From contig JAQVCM010000009.1 of NCBI GenBank assembly GCA_028689775.1, positions 1 to 64,000 of the forward strand: 64,000 nt of DNA. Reading direction: 5' to 3'. Within the stretch, counting starts at the first letter, position 1. Each line of letters opens with the position of its first letter. The notes beneath the pieces are model-generated. The model was not told the origin of the DNA. It did no database searches and worked only from the letters and a program-made list of their open reading frames with translations. This DNA comes from Crocinitomicaceae bacterium (lineage in GTDB: Bacteria; Bacteroidota; Bacteroidia; Flavobacteriales_D; Crocinitomicaceae). Positions 7,962 through 16,864 of this stretch are shown here, in pieces. Position numbers and translations under genes: made by a program.

Positions 7962-9365
7962 ATGAAATTACCGATCGTCCTTATACTTTTGATTTCCGCG
8001 ACATGCTTTGGGCAAAAACGCTTAGAAGGAACCTACGATTCTGAAAAGAAAATATTTAATCTCCCAAATGGAAACATCGTGAAAGATTTCCGACATGGCT
8101 TAGCAGTGTATAGCGATTATCGCACAGATTTAAAGGGCTTGATCGATACTTCTGGTCTGATCAAAATGAAACCGCGCTACTACGAAATTGAAGGTTTTGG
8201 TGGCGGACTTTCAAAAGTAACGATGAAAGCCGAACCTTGGGAATTAAGCTACGGTTTTATTGATACCTTAGGAAATGAAATCCTTCCGCCAATCTACACA
8301 GATGCAGACAATTGGTTTGATCGTTCGATGCGCTTTGCAGAAGTTTTGGTGGTAGCCAAAGACGGGAAATACGGTTTCTTCGATTACAAAGGAAAAGAAC
8401 TAGCTCCCTTAAAATACCAAAGTATATGGAATTTTCAAGAAGGATTAGTACGGGTTTACTTGAATGGCAAAGCGGGTTATGTAAATTTGGATGGCAAAGA
8501 AATTATCCCTGCGATTTACGAAGAAGCCCATGATTTTAGCTTCGGAATGTCCTTAGTGAAAAAAGATGGAAAATACGGTTGGCTTGACACCAAAGGATTG
8601 ACCGTCATTCCCTTTAAATATGAATGGGCAATGAACTTTATCGGCGAATGGGCGAAAGTAAAGCTGGACGGAAAGATGACCTACATCGATAGAAAAGGGA
8701 ACACAAAACTGGCTTCAGAGTTTGATGGCATTGGTTATTACCGTGATGGATTGGCTTGGGCTCGAAAAGATAACAAATGGGGTTTCATCGACTCACTGGG
8801 TACAATCGTTATTCCGCTTATCTACACCAAAACGGGTAACTTCGAGAATGGCCGAGCTTGGGTTTGGAAAGATACAAAGTGGGGACACATTGATGCAAAA
8901 GGAAACGTGACCACACCCATTATGTACGAAAGTGCGAGTGATTTTGGCAGAGCATACAACGGAGATTCTCTTTTTGCCAGTGTCAAACTCAATGGAAAAT
9001 CTGGAAAAGTAGGCATTCATGGCAACCTGGCAATACCGTGTGAATATAGTGGCATCGACCACTTCTCAATGGGAATGGCAAAAGTGAAAAAGCAAGTGGG
9101 TGAAAAGTACAAATTCGGATTCGTAAACTACAAAGGAGAAGAAATAATTCCTTGTATTTACGATAATGCTGAGCGATTCAAAGAAAATCGAAAAGTAGCG
9201 CTGGTTAGTAAAGATGGATTCTGGGGATTAATCAACCAAAAAGGGAAAGAAGTAACGCCAATTAAATTCAATTCAATATACGATAAGGAAGATGGCACGT
9301 ATCAAGTAAGAATTGGTGCTGACCAATATATACTTGACGAAAACGGCAAGCGCGTTGAGAAATAA
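7962..9365 (+). CDS. secreted WG-repeat protein
   Basis: From ATG 7962 the protein has 467 residues and a clean signal peptide (MKLPIVLILLISATCFGQ). The rest is about ten WG-type repeats of roughly 40 residues, each built on KxGFID..G..IIPxxY (for example KYGFFDYKGKELAPLKY and KWGFIDSLGTIVIPLIY). WG repeats form beta-rich extracytoplasmic domains of uncertain ligand. The frame is open 42 codons further upstream, but the promoter and the signal peptide both favour 7962. It has no operon partners; the next gene on the same strand is at 14254. Confidence 0.85.
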   Translation: MKLPIVLILLISATCFGQKRLEGTYDSEKKIFNLPNGNIVKDFRHGLAVYSDYRTDLKGLIDTSGLIKMKPRYYEIEGFGGGLSKVTMKAEPWELSYGFIDTLGNEILPPIYTDADNWFDRSMRFAEVLVVAKDGKYGFFDYKGKELAPLKYQSIWNFQEGLVRVYLNGKAGYVNLDGKEIIPAIYEEAHDFSFGMSLVKKDGKYGWLDTKGLTVIPFKYEWAMNFIGEWAKVKLDGKMTYIDRKGNTKLASEFDGIGYYRDGLAWARKDNKWGFIDSLGTIVIPLIYTKTGNFENGRAWVWKDTKWGHIDAKGNVTTPIMYESASDFGRAYNGDSLFASVKLNGKSGKVGIHGNLAIPCEYSGIDHFSMGMAKVKKQVGEKYKFGFVNYKGEEIIPCIYDNAERFKENRKVALVSKDGFWGLINQKGKEVTPIKFNSIYDKEDGTYQVRIGADQYILDENGKRVEK

Positions 9366-9660
9366 ACTACTGTATCCAGAAAACTTGCAGGTTTTTCTTT
9401 GGTTCAAACTTCAAGCGCGAAATGGGAACATGTTGAAGGAAAATCACAAAACCACTGGAATTGATCGGGATTACGCGACGAGATGGGAGCCAAATGTTTC
9501 TGAAAGCAACGAGCCGCTTTCTCAGATATGCTGTCATCGATCGGCAAATCTCGTTTAACATGCTGCTTTATAACCACGAAGTCGTCGGTCACGTGGCGAG
9601 CTTAACGAACTCAAACTATAATTTCACCAAAGTAAGCAATTTGCAAAGCGCACGAACAAA
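9366..9660. other. intergenic stretch, possible gene remnant
   Basis: This stretch has relatively high GC and several overlapping short frames on both strands (61-81 codons), none with a family match. The sequence near 9461-9600 could be a decayed gene, because frame-shifted pieces look protein-like (for example QISFNMLLYNHEVVGHV). I could not name it. CGAACTCA occurs at 9606. Confidence 0.3.
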
Positions 9661-9688
9661 AAAACCCCAGCTTTTCAACTGAGGTTTT
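9661..9688. terminator. bidirectional terminator between WG-repeat and M13 genes
   Basis: AAAACCCCAG (9661-9670) pairs with CTGAGGTTTT (9679-9688), with one G-U pair and an 8-nt loop. Runs of A and T on both sides let it serve the minus-strand M13 gene. Confidence 0.65.
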
Positions 9689-9702
9689 CTATAAAATATC
9701 AT

Positions 9703-9741
9703 TTGAAATATAAATCTCAATTTTACAATCGAACTCTGGTT
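9703..9741 (-). repeat. 39-nt inverted copy of the palindromic element end
   Basis: The reverse complement of 9703-9741 matches 6961-6999 in 38 of 39 positions. This copy overlaps the first two bases of the M13 peptidase stop codon (9740-9742) and sits between that stop and the terminator. Confidence 0.8.
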
Positions 9742-11815
9742 ACCAGATTTTAGAAATCGTAGCTTCAGAGTTTCTCATTTTATCGCCTTCTTTGACACCA
9801 AAAGCTTCAAAGAATTCTGGGCAATTCATCAACGGTCCATTTACACGATACATTCCTGGAGAGTGTGGGTCGTTTGCAATTCTATTTTTCATCTCTGCTT
9901 CCGTATAGTTGATTTTCCACAACTGCGCAAAACTGATAAAGAATCGCTGAGAAGGTGTAAAACCATTCACTTTAGTTCCTGACTTGTACTCATCTGTTTT
10001 TTTGTAGGCGTAATACGCAAGTGTAATTCCACCTAAATCAGCGATGTTTTCACCCATCGTTAAGTCTGGATTAACGCAATGTCCTTCAATTGGACAGAAT
10101 CCAGCAAAAGTATTTCCTAGTAATAAGGTGCGAGCTTCAAAAAGCTTTCTATCTTCTTCAGACCACCAATTTGTGAAACTACCATCAGCAGCAAATTTAG
10201 AACCCATGTCGTCAAAACCGTGTGTAAATTCGTGACCAATCACCATTCCAATTCTTCCGTAGTTTACTGCATCTTCTGCATTTACATCAAAAAATGGCGC
10301 TTGCATAATTCCTGCAGGGAAAGCAATTTCATTCAACAAGGGATGATAATATGCATTGATCATGTGTGCTGGCATTCCCCATTTTTCACGGTCTACAAAT
10401 TCATTTAATTCGGATAAGTTTTTGGTTAAATCCCATTGACTTGTGCGTTTGATGTTTTCAACATATTCATTTCTAGTCAATTTTAAACCTTTAAACTCTT
10501 CCCATTTATTTGGATAACCTAATTTTCTACCAATGGCATGTAATTTCACCAAAGCTTGTTCTTTGGTTGGTTTTGTCATCCAAGCAAGTCCGTTGATACG
10601 TTCTTCAAAAGCGATTAAAAGGTTATCAACCATTTGATTTACGCGATCTTGTGATTTTTCAGAATAGTATTTTTCAACAAATGACTTTCCTAAGATTTCT
10701 CCAATCGACATGTTGGTAATTTCATTGATTGCCTTTTCATTCATCGGTTTATCAACAGATTTCCCGGTCATTACCGTTTGATAAAAAGAAAAGTTTTCAT
10801 TTACAAATTTCTCATCCAAATTTGCTGAGAATCTTCGAATCACTTTCCAAGAAAAATAATCTTTCCAAGTAGCAAGTGATTCCGCATGAAGCAGTTCATT
10901 GAAAACCGAAAAGTATTTTGGTTGACCAACTACTAATTCCTTAAAAGTCAAACTTCCAACCTCTTTCAAATAAGCTGGAAAATTAAATCCTGGCATCAAA
11001 TTGGAAAATTCATCCGTGCTCATTCTATTGTAGCTGTCCTCTGGAATTCTCAACTCAGCTGGAGACATCATTCCTGCAGCAAGTTTTCTTTCCAACGAAA
11101 CTACATGCATGGCTGCTTTTCTGGCATCATTGGTTGTATATCCGATTAATAAAAACGACTTAAAAATGTGCTTTTCATATTGATCCACGATACTTTGTTT
11201 ATCCACATCGCTGTAATAGTTTTTGTTAGGAAGTCCTAAACCTCCTTGCTCCAAATAGGTTATGTTTAATTTAACCTCTTTTAAATCTTGAGAGACATAA
11301 AAACTAAACGCACTACCGATACCATTTTTATGTTGCTTTGCAATCAACACCGGAATTTCATCTGCTGATTTGATGCTTTTCACCAAATTCAAATCTGGAG
11401 CAATCACATTCCACGAAAGTTTATTGCGATTTTCCATGTCCATGAAGGACGTGTAATAATTACCAAGATTCGCCTCTAATTCTCCGCCTTTTTTAGAAGC
11501 ACTTACGTCTTCCAAAATACCCGTCAATTTAAGCATGTTGCTTTTTTCCAACTCGTTGAAACTTCCCCAACGAGATTCTGTGGACGGAACCGGATTGTTT
11601 TTTACCCACGACCCATTTGCATACATGAAGAAATCATCTTGTGGACGAACACTTTTGTCGATGTAATTGACATCAAACGAGGTCACATCGCCATTATTTT
11701 TCACATTTTCAGAAACGGTGACTTCATCCACTTTGTTCTGTTGTTTGCTTGTAGAACAAGAAAGCAAAAGCGCTACAGAACAAGCAATTGGAATAATTTT
11801 ACCAAATAAATTCAT
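9740..11815 (-). CDS. M13 family metallopeptidase, lipoprotein (neprilysin/PepO type)
   Basis: M13 peptidases are zinc endopeptidases that cut short peptides outside the cytoplasm. The 691-residue protein has a lipoprotein signal with Cys20 in LLSC. The zinc site is H528-E-F-T-H532 in VIGHEFTHGFDD, and the third ligand is E589 in GENIADLGG. The family substrate motif appears as NAYYHP upstream, and the C-terminus ends in the usual tryptophan (SKIW). Length and motif spacing are typical for the full family. It is the last gene of a likely run with ElaA (24 nt upstream) and the carboxylase, and is followed by a terminator at 9661. Confidence 0.93.
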   Translation of the reverse strand: MNLFGKIIPIACSVALLLSCSTSKQQNKVDEVTVSENVKNNGDVTSFDVNYIDKSVRPQDDFFMYANGSWVKNNPVPSTESRWGSFNELEKSNMLKLTGILEDVSASKKGGELEANLGNYYTSFMDMENRNKLSWNVIAPDLNLVKSIKSADEIPVLIAKQHKNGIGSAFSFYVSQDLKEVKLNITYLEQGGLGLPNKNYYSDVDKQSIVDQYEKHIFKSFLLIGYTTNDARKAAMHVVSLERKLAAGMMSPAELRIPEDSYNRMSTDEFSNLMPGFNFPAYLKEVGSLTFKELVVGQPKYFSVFNELLHAESLATWKDYFSWKVIRRFSANLDEKFVNENFSFYQTVMTGKSVDKPMNEKAINEITNMSIGEILGKSFVEKYYSEKSQDRVNQMVDNLLIAFEERINGLAWMTKPTKEQALVKLHAIGRKLGYPNKWEEFKGLKLTRNEYVENIKRTSQWDLTKNLSELNEFVDREKWGMPAHMINAYYHPLLNEIAFPAGIMQAPFFDVNAEDAVNYGRIGMVIGHEFTHGFDDMGSKFAADGSFTNWWSEEDRKLFEARTLLLGNTFAGFCPIEGHCVNPDLTMGENIADLGGITLAYYAYKKTDEYKSGTKVNGFTPSQRFFISFAQLWKINYTEAEMKNRIANDPHSPGMYRVNGPLMNCPEFFEAFGVKEGDKMRNSEATISKIW

Positions 11816-11839
11816 TTTAAAACTTTTAAATTATAATTT

Positions 11840-12295
11840 TTATTTCGGAACATAAAGCATTTCTACATGCGGAATATTATCCTCTAAATACGTTTCACCC
11901 GAAACATCAAAACCGTGTGAATGGTAATAATCTTCCAAGTGTTTTTGAGCGGAAATTCGAATCGGAACTGCTCCAAATTCATCAATGGCAAACAACATGC
12001 ATTTCTCCATCAATTCGTGCCCTTTCCCCAAACCTCTAATTTTATCATCAATCACAACACGGCCAATACTCACTTCCGGATATGAAATCCCAGGAGGCAG
12101 CATGCGTGCAGTTGCAACAACATTTCCCAAACCATCTCTACAAATCAAATGATAACTCTTTTTATCTTTTCCATCTAAATCAAGGTATGGACAATTTTGT
12201 TCGACCACAAAAACTTTCATTCTCAACGCAATTAGATCATGAAATTCAATGGTCGTTAACTCACTGAAATGTTTAATTTGCCATTCTAAAACCAT
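11840..12295 (-). CDS. elaA: ElaA-like GNAT acetyltransferase
   Basis: The 151 residues match the ElaA branch of GNAT acetyltransferases: a conserved N-terminal LRMKVFVVEQNCPYLDLDG block (substrate side), then the acetyl-CoA binding strand/helix IGRVVIDDKIRGLGKGHELM with a GxGxG-like turn, and a C-terminal HGFDVSGETYLEDNIPH segment. The substrate is unknown. It lies 6 nt after the acyl-CoA carboxylase gene and 24 nt before the M13 peptidase, so it is likely co-transcribed. Confidence 0.88.
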   Translation of the reverse strand: MVLEWQIKHFSELTTIEFHDLIALRMKVFVVEQNCPYLDLDGKDKKSYHLICRDGLGNVVATARMLPPGISYPEVSIGRVVIDDKIRGLGKGHELMEKCMLFAIDEFGAVPIRISAQKHLEDYYHSHGFDVSGETYLEDNIPHVEMLYVPK

Positions 12296-12301
12296 CTTAA
12301 A

Positions 12302-13945
12302 TCACGTTTGAATTACACCTACATTATATGGCTTCTCTGCTTTTTTATGGCTTGCCATTTCAATTCCCATCGAAATAATTTTACGCGTATCAATTGGATC
12401 TATGATTGCATCTACCCACAAACGAGAAGCTGCATAATAAGGAGAAATCTGTGCGTCGTAACGATCTTTAATCTTGTTGTACAGCTCATCTTCTCTTTCT
12501 TGGGTGATTTCCTCCCCTTTTGCTTTCAAAGAAGCAATTTCAATTTGCAACAAGGTTTTCGCTGCAGCAGCTCCACTCATTACTGCAATTTCAGCAGTTG
12601 GCCATCCAACGATCAAACGTGGATCATACGCTTTTCCGCACATCGCATAATTTCCTGCACCGTATGAATTTCCGATGATGATTGAGAATTTTGGAACAAC
12701 CGAATTGGCCATCGCATTCACCATTTTGGCACCGTCTTTAATAATTCCCGAATGCTCAGATTTAGAACCAACCATGAATCCAGTTACGTCCGTTAAAAAA
12801 ACCAAGGGAATATTTTTCTGATTGCAATTCATAATAAATCGCGCAGCTTTATCAGCAGAATCGTTGTAGATTACACCACCTAACTGCATTTCACCTTTAC
12901 CACTTTTAACGATTTCTCGCTGATTTGAAACGATTCCAACGCTCCAACCATCAACGCGAGCATAACCACAAACGATTGTCTTTCCATAATCCGCTTTGTA
13001 TTCAGTGAATTTAGAATCATCAACCAACCATTTGATTACTTCTTTGATGTTGTATGTTTTATTTCTTTCTGCTGGAAAAATTCCATAAATATCTTTTGGA
13101 GCAACCGTTGATAGAGCAGCTTCCTTGCGATCAAATCCAGCATTTTCTGGTTGTCCGATTTTATCCATCAATTCGCGAATTGTTTCCAAACACTCTTGAT
13201 CGTTTTCTGTTTTGTAATCACAAACACCGGAAATCTCTGTGTGCGTATGTGCACCACCAAGCGTTTCATTGTCGATAACCTCACCGATTGCAGCTTTCAC
13301 CAAATAAGAACCAGCCAAGAAAATCGTTCCTGTTCCGTTTACAATCAACGATTCGTCAGACATGATTGGCAAATATGCACCACCAGCCACACAACTTCCC
13401 ATCACGGCAGCAATTTGAACAATTCCCATGGAACTCATCATGGCGTTATTTCTAAAAATACGTCCAAAATGTTCTTTATCTGGGAAAATCTCATCTTGCA
13501 TTGGCAAATAAACACCTGCTGAATCTACCAAGTAGATAATTGGCAATTTATTTTCCATCGCAATTTCTTGCGCTCTCAAGTTTTTCTTGGCAGTAATTGG
13601 AAACCAAGCACCTGCTTTAACAGTCGCGTCGTTTGCTACAACAATGCATTGCTTTCCGGATACATAACCAATCACAACGACCACGCCGCCAGAAGGACAA
13701 CCGCCTTCCTCTTCGTACATGCCGTAACCAGCCAAAGCACCTATTTCAATGTTTTCTGTATTTTTATCTAGTAATAAATCGATGCGTTCACGAGCCGTCA
13801 ATTTTCCTTTCTCGTGTAATTTATCGATGCGTTTTTTTCCACCACCAAGACTAATTGTCGCTAGTTCACGCTCTAATCTTGATATTTTAAGACGCATCTT
13901 ATCTTCATTCATGTTGAACTCCAATTCTTTTGGGGGTATTGCCAT
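12302..13945 (-). CDS. acyl-CoA carboxylase beta subunit (methylcrotonoyl-CoA carboxylase type)
   Basis: This carboxyltransferase subunit moves CO2 from carboxybiotin to an acyl-CoA. The 547 residues carry the crotonase-like carboxyltransferase halves: LTARERIDLLLD near the N-terminus, the GSCVAGGAYLPIMSDE and GTIFLAGSYLVKAAIGE blocks typical of methylcrotonoyl-CoA carboxylase beta, and the C-terminal GNSYGAGNYAMCGKAYDPR. These point to leucine breakdown rather than propionyl-CoA. No biotin-carrier or biotin carboxylase subunit is adjacent, so the alpha subunit must lie elsewhere. It is the first gene of a run with elaA and the M13 peptidase. Confidence 0.88.
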   Translation of the reverse strand: MAIPPKELEFNMNEDKMRLKISRLERELATISLGGGKKRIDKLHEKGKLTARERIDLLLDKNTENIEIGALAGYGMYEEEGGCPSGGVVVVIGYVSGKQCIVVANDATVKAGAWFPITAKKNLRAQEIAMENKLPIIYLVDSAGVYLPMQDEIFPDKEHFGRIFRNNAMMSSMGIVQIAAVMGSCVAGGAYLPIMSDESLIVNGTGTIFLAGSYLVKAAIGEVIDNETLGGAHTHTEISGVCDYKTENDQECLETIRELMDKIGQPENAGFDRKEAALSTVAPKDIYGIFPAERNKTYNIKEVIKWLVDDSKFTEYKADYGKTIVCGYARVDGWSVGIVSNQREIVKSGKGEMQLGGVIYNDSADKAARFIMNCNQKNIPLVFLTDVTGFMVGSKSEHSGIIKDGAKMVNAMANSVVPKFSIIIGNSYGAGNYAMCGKAYDPRLIVGWPTAEIAVMSGAAAAKTLLQIEIASLKAKGEEITQEREDELYNKIKDRYDAQISPYYAASRLWVDAIIDPIDTRKIISMGIEMASHKKAEKPYNVGVIQT

Positions 13946-14253
13946 GGGTTTCTTTTTGATTTATTTTTTAGATTTCAAATATACTTATTTTATTAATCAT
14001 GGAAGACAAGAAGTGATAGACTTGTTTTATACCATAAATACATAGCAATTACGACTTAACGTCACATCCAAAAAACAAACTTATCAAAAAACATCCTGAA
14101 TCAGTTGGTTTAGGATTTGAAACGAGCAACAAATTAGTTTCACATTCAACTATTTACCGTTAACGAACTCAGGTTAAAAATAAGTACGGGATTATTTTGT
14201 CAATTCATTTTTTTTTCTTAGAATTGTAAAAATCAAATATTTACACTACTATT
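13946..14253. other. 308-bp divergent intergenic region
   Basis: It separates the minus-strand carboxylase from the plus-strand secreted protein. It holds the minus-strand -7 box at 13976 and one copy of the dispersed motif CGAACTCAGGTT (14164-14175). Nothing else was recognised. Confidence 0.5.
13976..13983 (-). promoter_or_regulatory. -7 element of the carboxylase operon
   Basis: CAAATATA on the plus strand reads TATATTTG on the minus strand, a perfect TAnnTTTG, about 30 nt upstream of the start at 13945. No TTG lies at the ideal spacing. Confidence 0.45.
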
Positions 14254-15126
14254 ATGAAAACTATTACTTCAAGTATTCTAATGAGTGCAAGCTCTTTTGC
14301 TTTTTCACAAGTTAATCATTTCCCTGCTTCAGGAAACACAGGAATTGGAACTGGCACCGGCACAAACGCAAAAAGTAATTTACATGTTCATGGATCAGAA
14401 GATTATTCTGTATTTCATCCTGCAGTTTATAGTTTACCAGGCTCAGGAGAACCAGATTATGAAGCATATACTGAGTATTTCGGTAAAACAAGTCGTTTTC
14501 AGCTTTCTAATACTACTGTTGGATTAGCAGTAACTGATGGAGCAAATCTGCGTTTAAGTGGAATCAATCTTGCTCTGGAAAATCTGGAAGCAAATGGAAC
14601 CTTACAACTACAAGTGCCTGGCTTAGCAATGAATTTTTCAGCTGCAACGAAACGCATTTTTTCGGGTCTTACACAAAGTTCAACTGCTACGTTTGCAAAA
14701 TTTAATTTGTCAGGTGCTGACAATGGCTTATTTATCCAAACGTTCGGAAACGAACGATATGGAATTTCAATCCGAAACGCAAATGCAAGTGATAATGCCA
14801 TTCAGGTAATGGGTACAACAGGAACAACGAGGAATTTTTCAGTCAAGGCAAATGGTGAAGTTTTTGCCAGAAAATACACTACAACCTTAAACAATATTCC
14901 AGACTATGTTTTTGATCCATCTTACGAATTGATGTCATTTACAGAATTGAGAACTTTCCTTAGCACAAATCGCCATTTACCCAATGTCCCTTCTGCAAAA
15001 GAATACGGCGAAACAGGTGTAGATTTAGGTGAAATGAATCGAATCTTACTGGAAAAAACGGAAGAATTAACTTTGTATATTCTCCAACTGGAAGAAAGAT
15101 TGAAAGCCGTTGAGGAAAGGAAGTAA
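14254..15126 (+). CDS. secreted tail-fibre-like protein with coiled-coil C-terminus
   Basis: The 290-residue protein has an N-terminal signal peptide ending SFAFSQ, then a GNTGIGTG.. segment common in Bacteroidota secreted proteins that resemble phage tail-fibre or intramolecular-chaperone proteins. The C-terminus carries the typical NGEVFARKYTTTL, YVFDPSYELMSFTEL and HLPNVPSA..YGETGVDLGEMN blocks and ends in a coiled coil (LLEKTEELTLYILQLEER). Its role at the cell surface is unknown. The last 29 codons, with stop, are the start of a 1.03-kb segment that is duplicated downstream. Confidence 0.8.
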   Translation: MKTITSSILMSASSFAFSQVNHFPASGNTGIGTGTGTNAKSNLHVHGSEDYSVFHPAVYSLPGSGEPDYEAYTEYFGKTSRFQLSNTTVGLAVTDGANLRLSGINLALENLEANGTLQLQVPGLAMNFSAATKRIFSGLTQSSTATFAKFNLSGADNGLFIQTFGNERYGISIRNANASDNAIQVMGTTGTTRNFSVKANGEVFARKYTTTLNNIPDYVFDPSYELMSFTELRTFLSTNRHLPNVPSAKEYGETGVDLGEMNRILLEKTEELTLYILQLEERLKAVEERK

Positions 15127-16070
15127 TACCATTTTGCATTAGAAGTACTGATTAATTGGTGATATAAACAATGCCGATACCATATCGATGCTAGGCTTAT
15201 CCCCAGAATTATCAAAGTAAAAGTGTAATAAGTTCTTAAGATCTACCTAAATTTAAAATTGATGAAAAAACAGTTGTATATACTTTTCACATTAACCTTA
15301 TTGTTAATGTCTTGTAAAAAAGAACAGCCAAATATGAAAACAACCTGCGAATTATCGAAACCTATAAAGGCTAGTTTTATAATGGGTTATAAAGTTGAAA
15401 TTGACAGTTGTGACAACACTTCCAGCAATGATTATTCTATTCTAGAAGATTCAGATACTTGTAGAGGTGGTTTAATTACCTTTAGAAGTACGACTTGTAT
15501 ATACGATTCACTTCGCTGGATAGTAGGAAATCATCCAGATCAGTTTACCACCAAAGAATTTAGCTTGTCTTTTAATGCGCAATTTGCGGGTATGAGCATT
15601 CCCATCACATTAATTGCTAAAAGAAGTCCAAATACAATTTGTTATCCAAATGACGACGGCATAGACACATTGGTCAGGTATTTATACGTAAAACCTTTTG
15701 ATTCTGCACACATTTATGCAGGTAAGTTTTTGGGCTATAATGTAGAAGATGGAGCAAGTGACTTGTTTGAAATCGAACTGACCTCTAGTTCAAATTTCAA
15801 TGCAGTTACATTTATAAATCTTCCTAGAGGAGCAAATCCTCCTTTTGGCTTCGGTTCACTTTATAATTCACAACAGGCATACAAACGATTTTATTTTTGT
15901 AGGTCCTTTGATTTCGGTGGTCACGGATTGAATAATATCATCGGCGTAGTCAAATACAATTCAAATTATGATTCAGTGAGAATTGAATATTCATACAGCA
16001 TCGATCCAGAAAAGCCAAACAGAGGAAGTAATTCAATTAAAAAAACATTTTTAGGAACTCGAATATAAAA
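15038..16070 (+). repeat. direct duplication, copy A
   Basis: It contains the last codons of the tail-fibre-like gene, the following intergenic region and one complete lipoprotein gene. The same order recurs at 16643-17676 with matching blocks such as GCCGATACCATATCGAT and ACCTAAATTTAAAATTGATG. The copies have diverged by point changes and small indels. Confidence 0.88.
15262..16068 (+). CDS. lipoprotein of a duplicated pair, copy A
   Basis: The 268-residue protein starts at ATG 15262 (a TTG one codon earlier is in frame but unnecessary). Its lipobox LMSC puts the lipid on Cys18, followed by KKEQ. The mature part has many paired cysteines (for example SCDNTSSND and DTCRGG, then TTC), suggesting disulfides outside the cytoplasm, and ends with NRGSNSIKKTFLGTRI. 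The family is unknown. The paralogue at 16865 is similar along its whole length. A CGAACTCAGCTT motif begins 3 nt after the stop codon. Confidence 0.8.
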   Translation: MKKQLYILFTLTLLLMSCKKEQPNMKTTCELSKPIKASFIMGYKVEIDSCDNTSSNDYSILEDSDTCRGGLITFRSTTCIYDSLRWIVGNHPDQFTTKEFSLSFNAQFAGMSIPITLIAKRSPNTICYPNDDGIDTLVRYLYVKPFDSAHIYAGKFLGYNVEDGASDLFEIELTSSSNFNAVTFINLPRGANPPFGFGSLYNSQQAYKRFYFCRSFDFGGHGLNNIIGVVKYNSNYDSVRIEYSYSIDPEKPNRGSNSIKKTFLGTRI

Positions 16071-16185
16071 CGAACTCAGCTTATAAATATATCTTTCAAA
16101 AAACAAGGTAACTTTATGTAACTTTACTGCTAAGAATAAAAACTGAAAACGCTACATCTACTAAGAACTTAATCGTAAATTAAAA

Positions 16186-16641
16186 ATGAAAAACATCCTC
16201 TATATTTCACTTATCTTTTTTTTCCTTTTTTCCTGCAACAAAGAAAAGCACTATTCTAATAAACTTATGAAGGGCGAAGTTTGGGTCGTGACTGGAATCC
16301 AGGCAGATGGAAACAGTCTGGATCTTTACGGAACTTGGCACATTTTGAAAGATAAAGATATCTACTATTCTGTTCAGCAGGCATTGTGGAAAAACGAAAA
16401 TGAAGAAGCTGTTTTCGAGTGGCAGTTTCAATCCAAAGGTAAAAAGTTTCAGCTCAATTATGTAAAATCGTGCGAAGAATGCGAAGGCGCAACGTTGGAC
16501 GAACTCGATTACAGCGTTTATGATCTTACCGGCAATTACGAAGTTGAAAAACACGCTGCCAAAAAGATGAAATTTATTAGCAGTTCAACGATTGGCTATC
16601 CTGGAAAAGAAGTGGTGATTTCGATTTCTAGACAAAAGTAA
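16186..16641 (+). CDS. small lipoprotein between the duplicated copies
   Basis: The 151-residue protein has a lipobox FFLFSC (Cys17). The mature part starts with NKEKHYSNKLMKGEVWVVTG, a pattern common in Bacteroidota lipocalin-like/DUF5004-type lipoproteins, and contains a CEEC pair. The function is unknown. It is unique sequence inserted between the two copies of the direct duplication, and the truncated copy of the upstream gene begins 3 nt after its stop. Confidence 0.72.
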   Translation: MKNILYISLIFFFLFSCNKEKHYSNKLMKGEVWVVTGIQADGNSLDLYGTWHILKDKDIYYSVQQALWKNENEEAVFEWQFQSKGKKFQLNYVKSCEECEGATLDELDYSVYDLTGNYEVEKHAAKKMKFISSSTIGYPGKEVVISISRQK

Positions 16642-16644
16642 TAT

Positions 16645-16731
16645 CGAATCTTGCTGAAAAAAACAGAAGAATTAACCTTGTATATTCTCCAACTGGAAGA
16701 AAGATTGAAAGCCGTTGAGGAAAGGAAGTAA
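16645..16731 (+). pseudogene. 28-codon 3' fragment of the tail-fibre-like gene
   Basis: It reads RILLKKTEELTLY.. to ERLKAVEERK and stop, nearly identical to the last 28 codons of the gene ending at 15126. It has no start and no upstream part, so it is debris from the duplication. Confidence 0.85.
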
Positions 16732-16864
16732 TACAATTTTTACAGAAGAAGTACTGTGATCAATTTTGATATAATGCCGATACCATATCGATTATGTCAG
16801 ACTTACCCCCAGAATTATCCAAGTAAAAACGTAATAAGTTCAGACTTACCTAAATTTAAAATTG

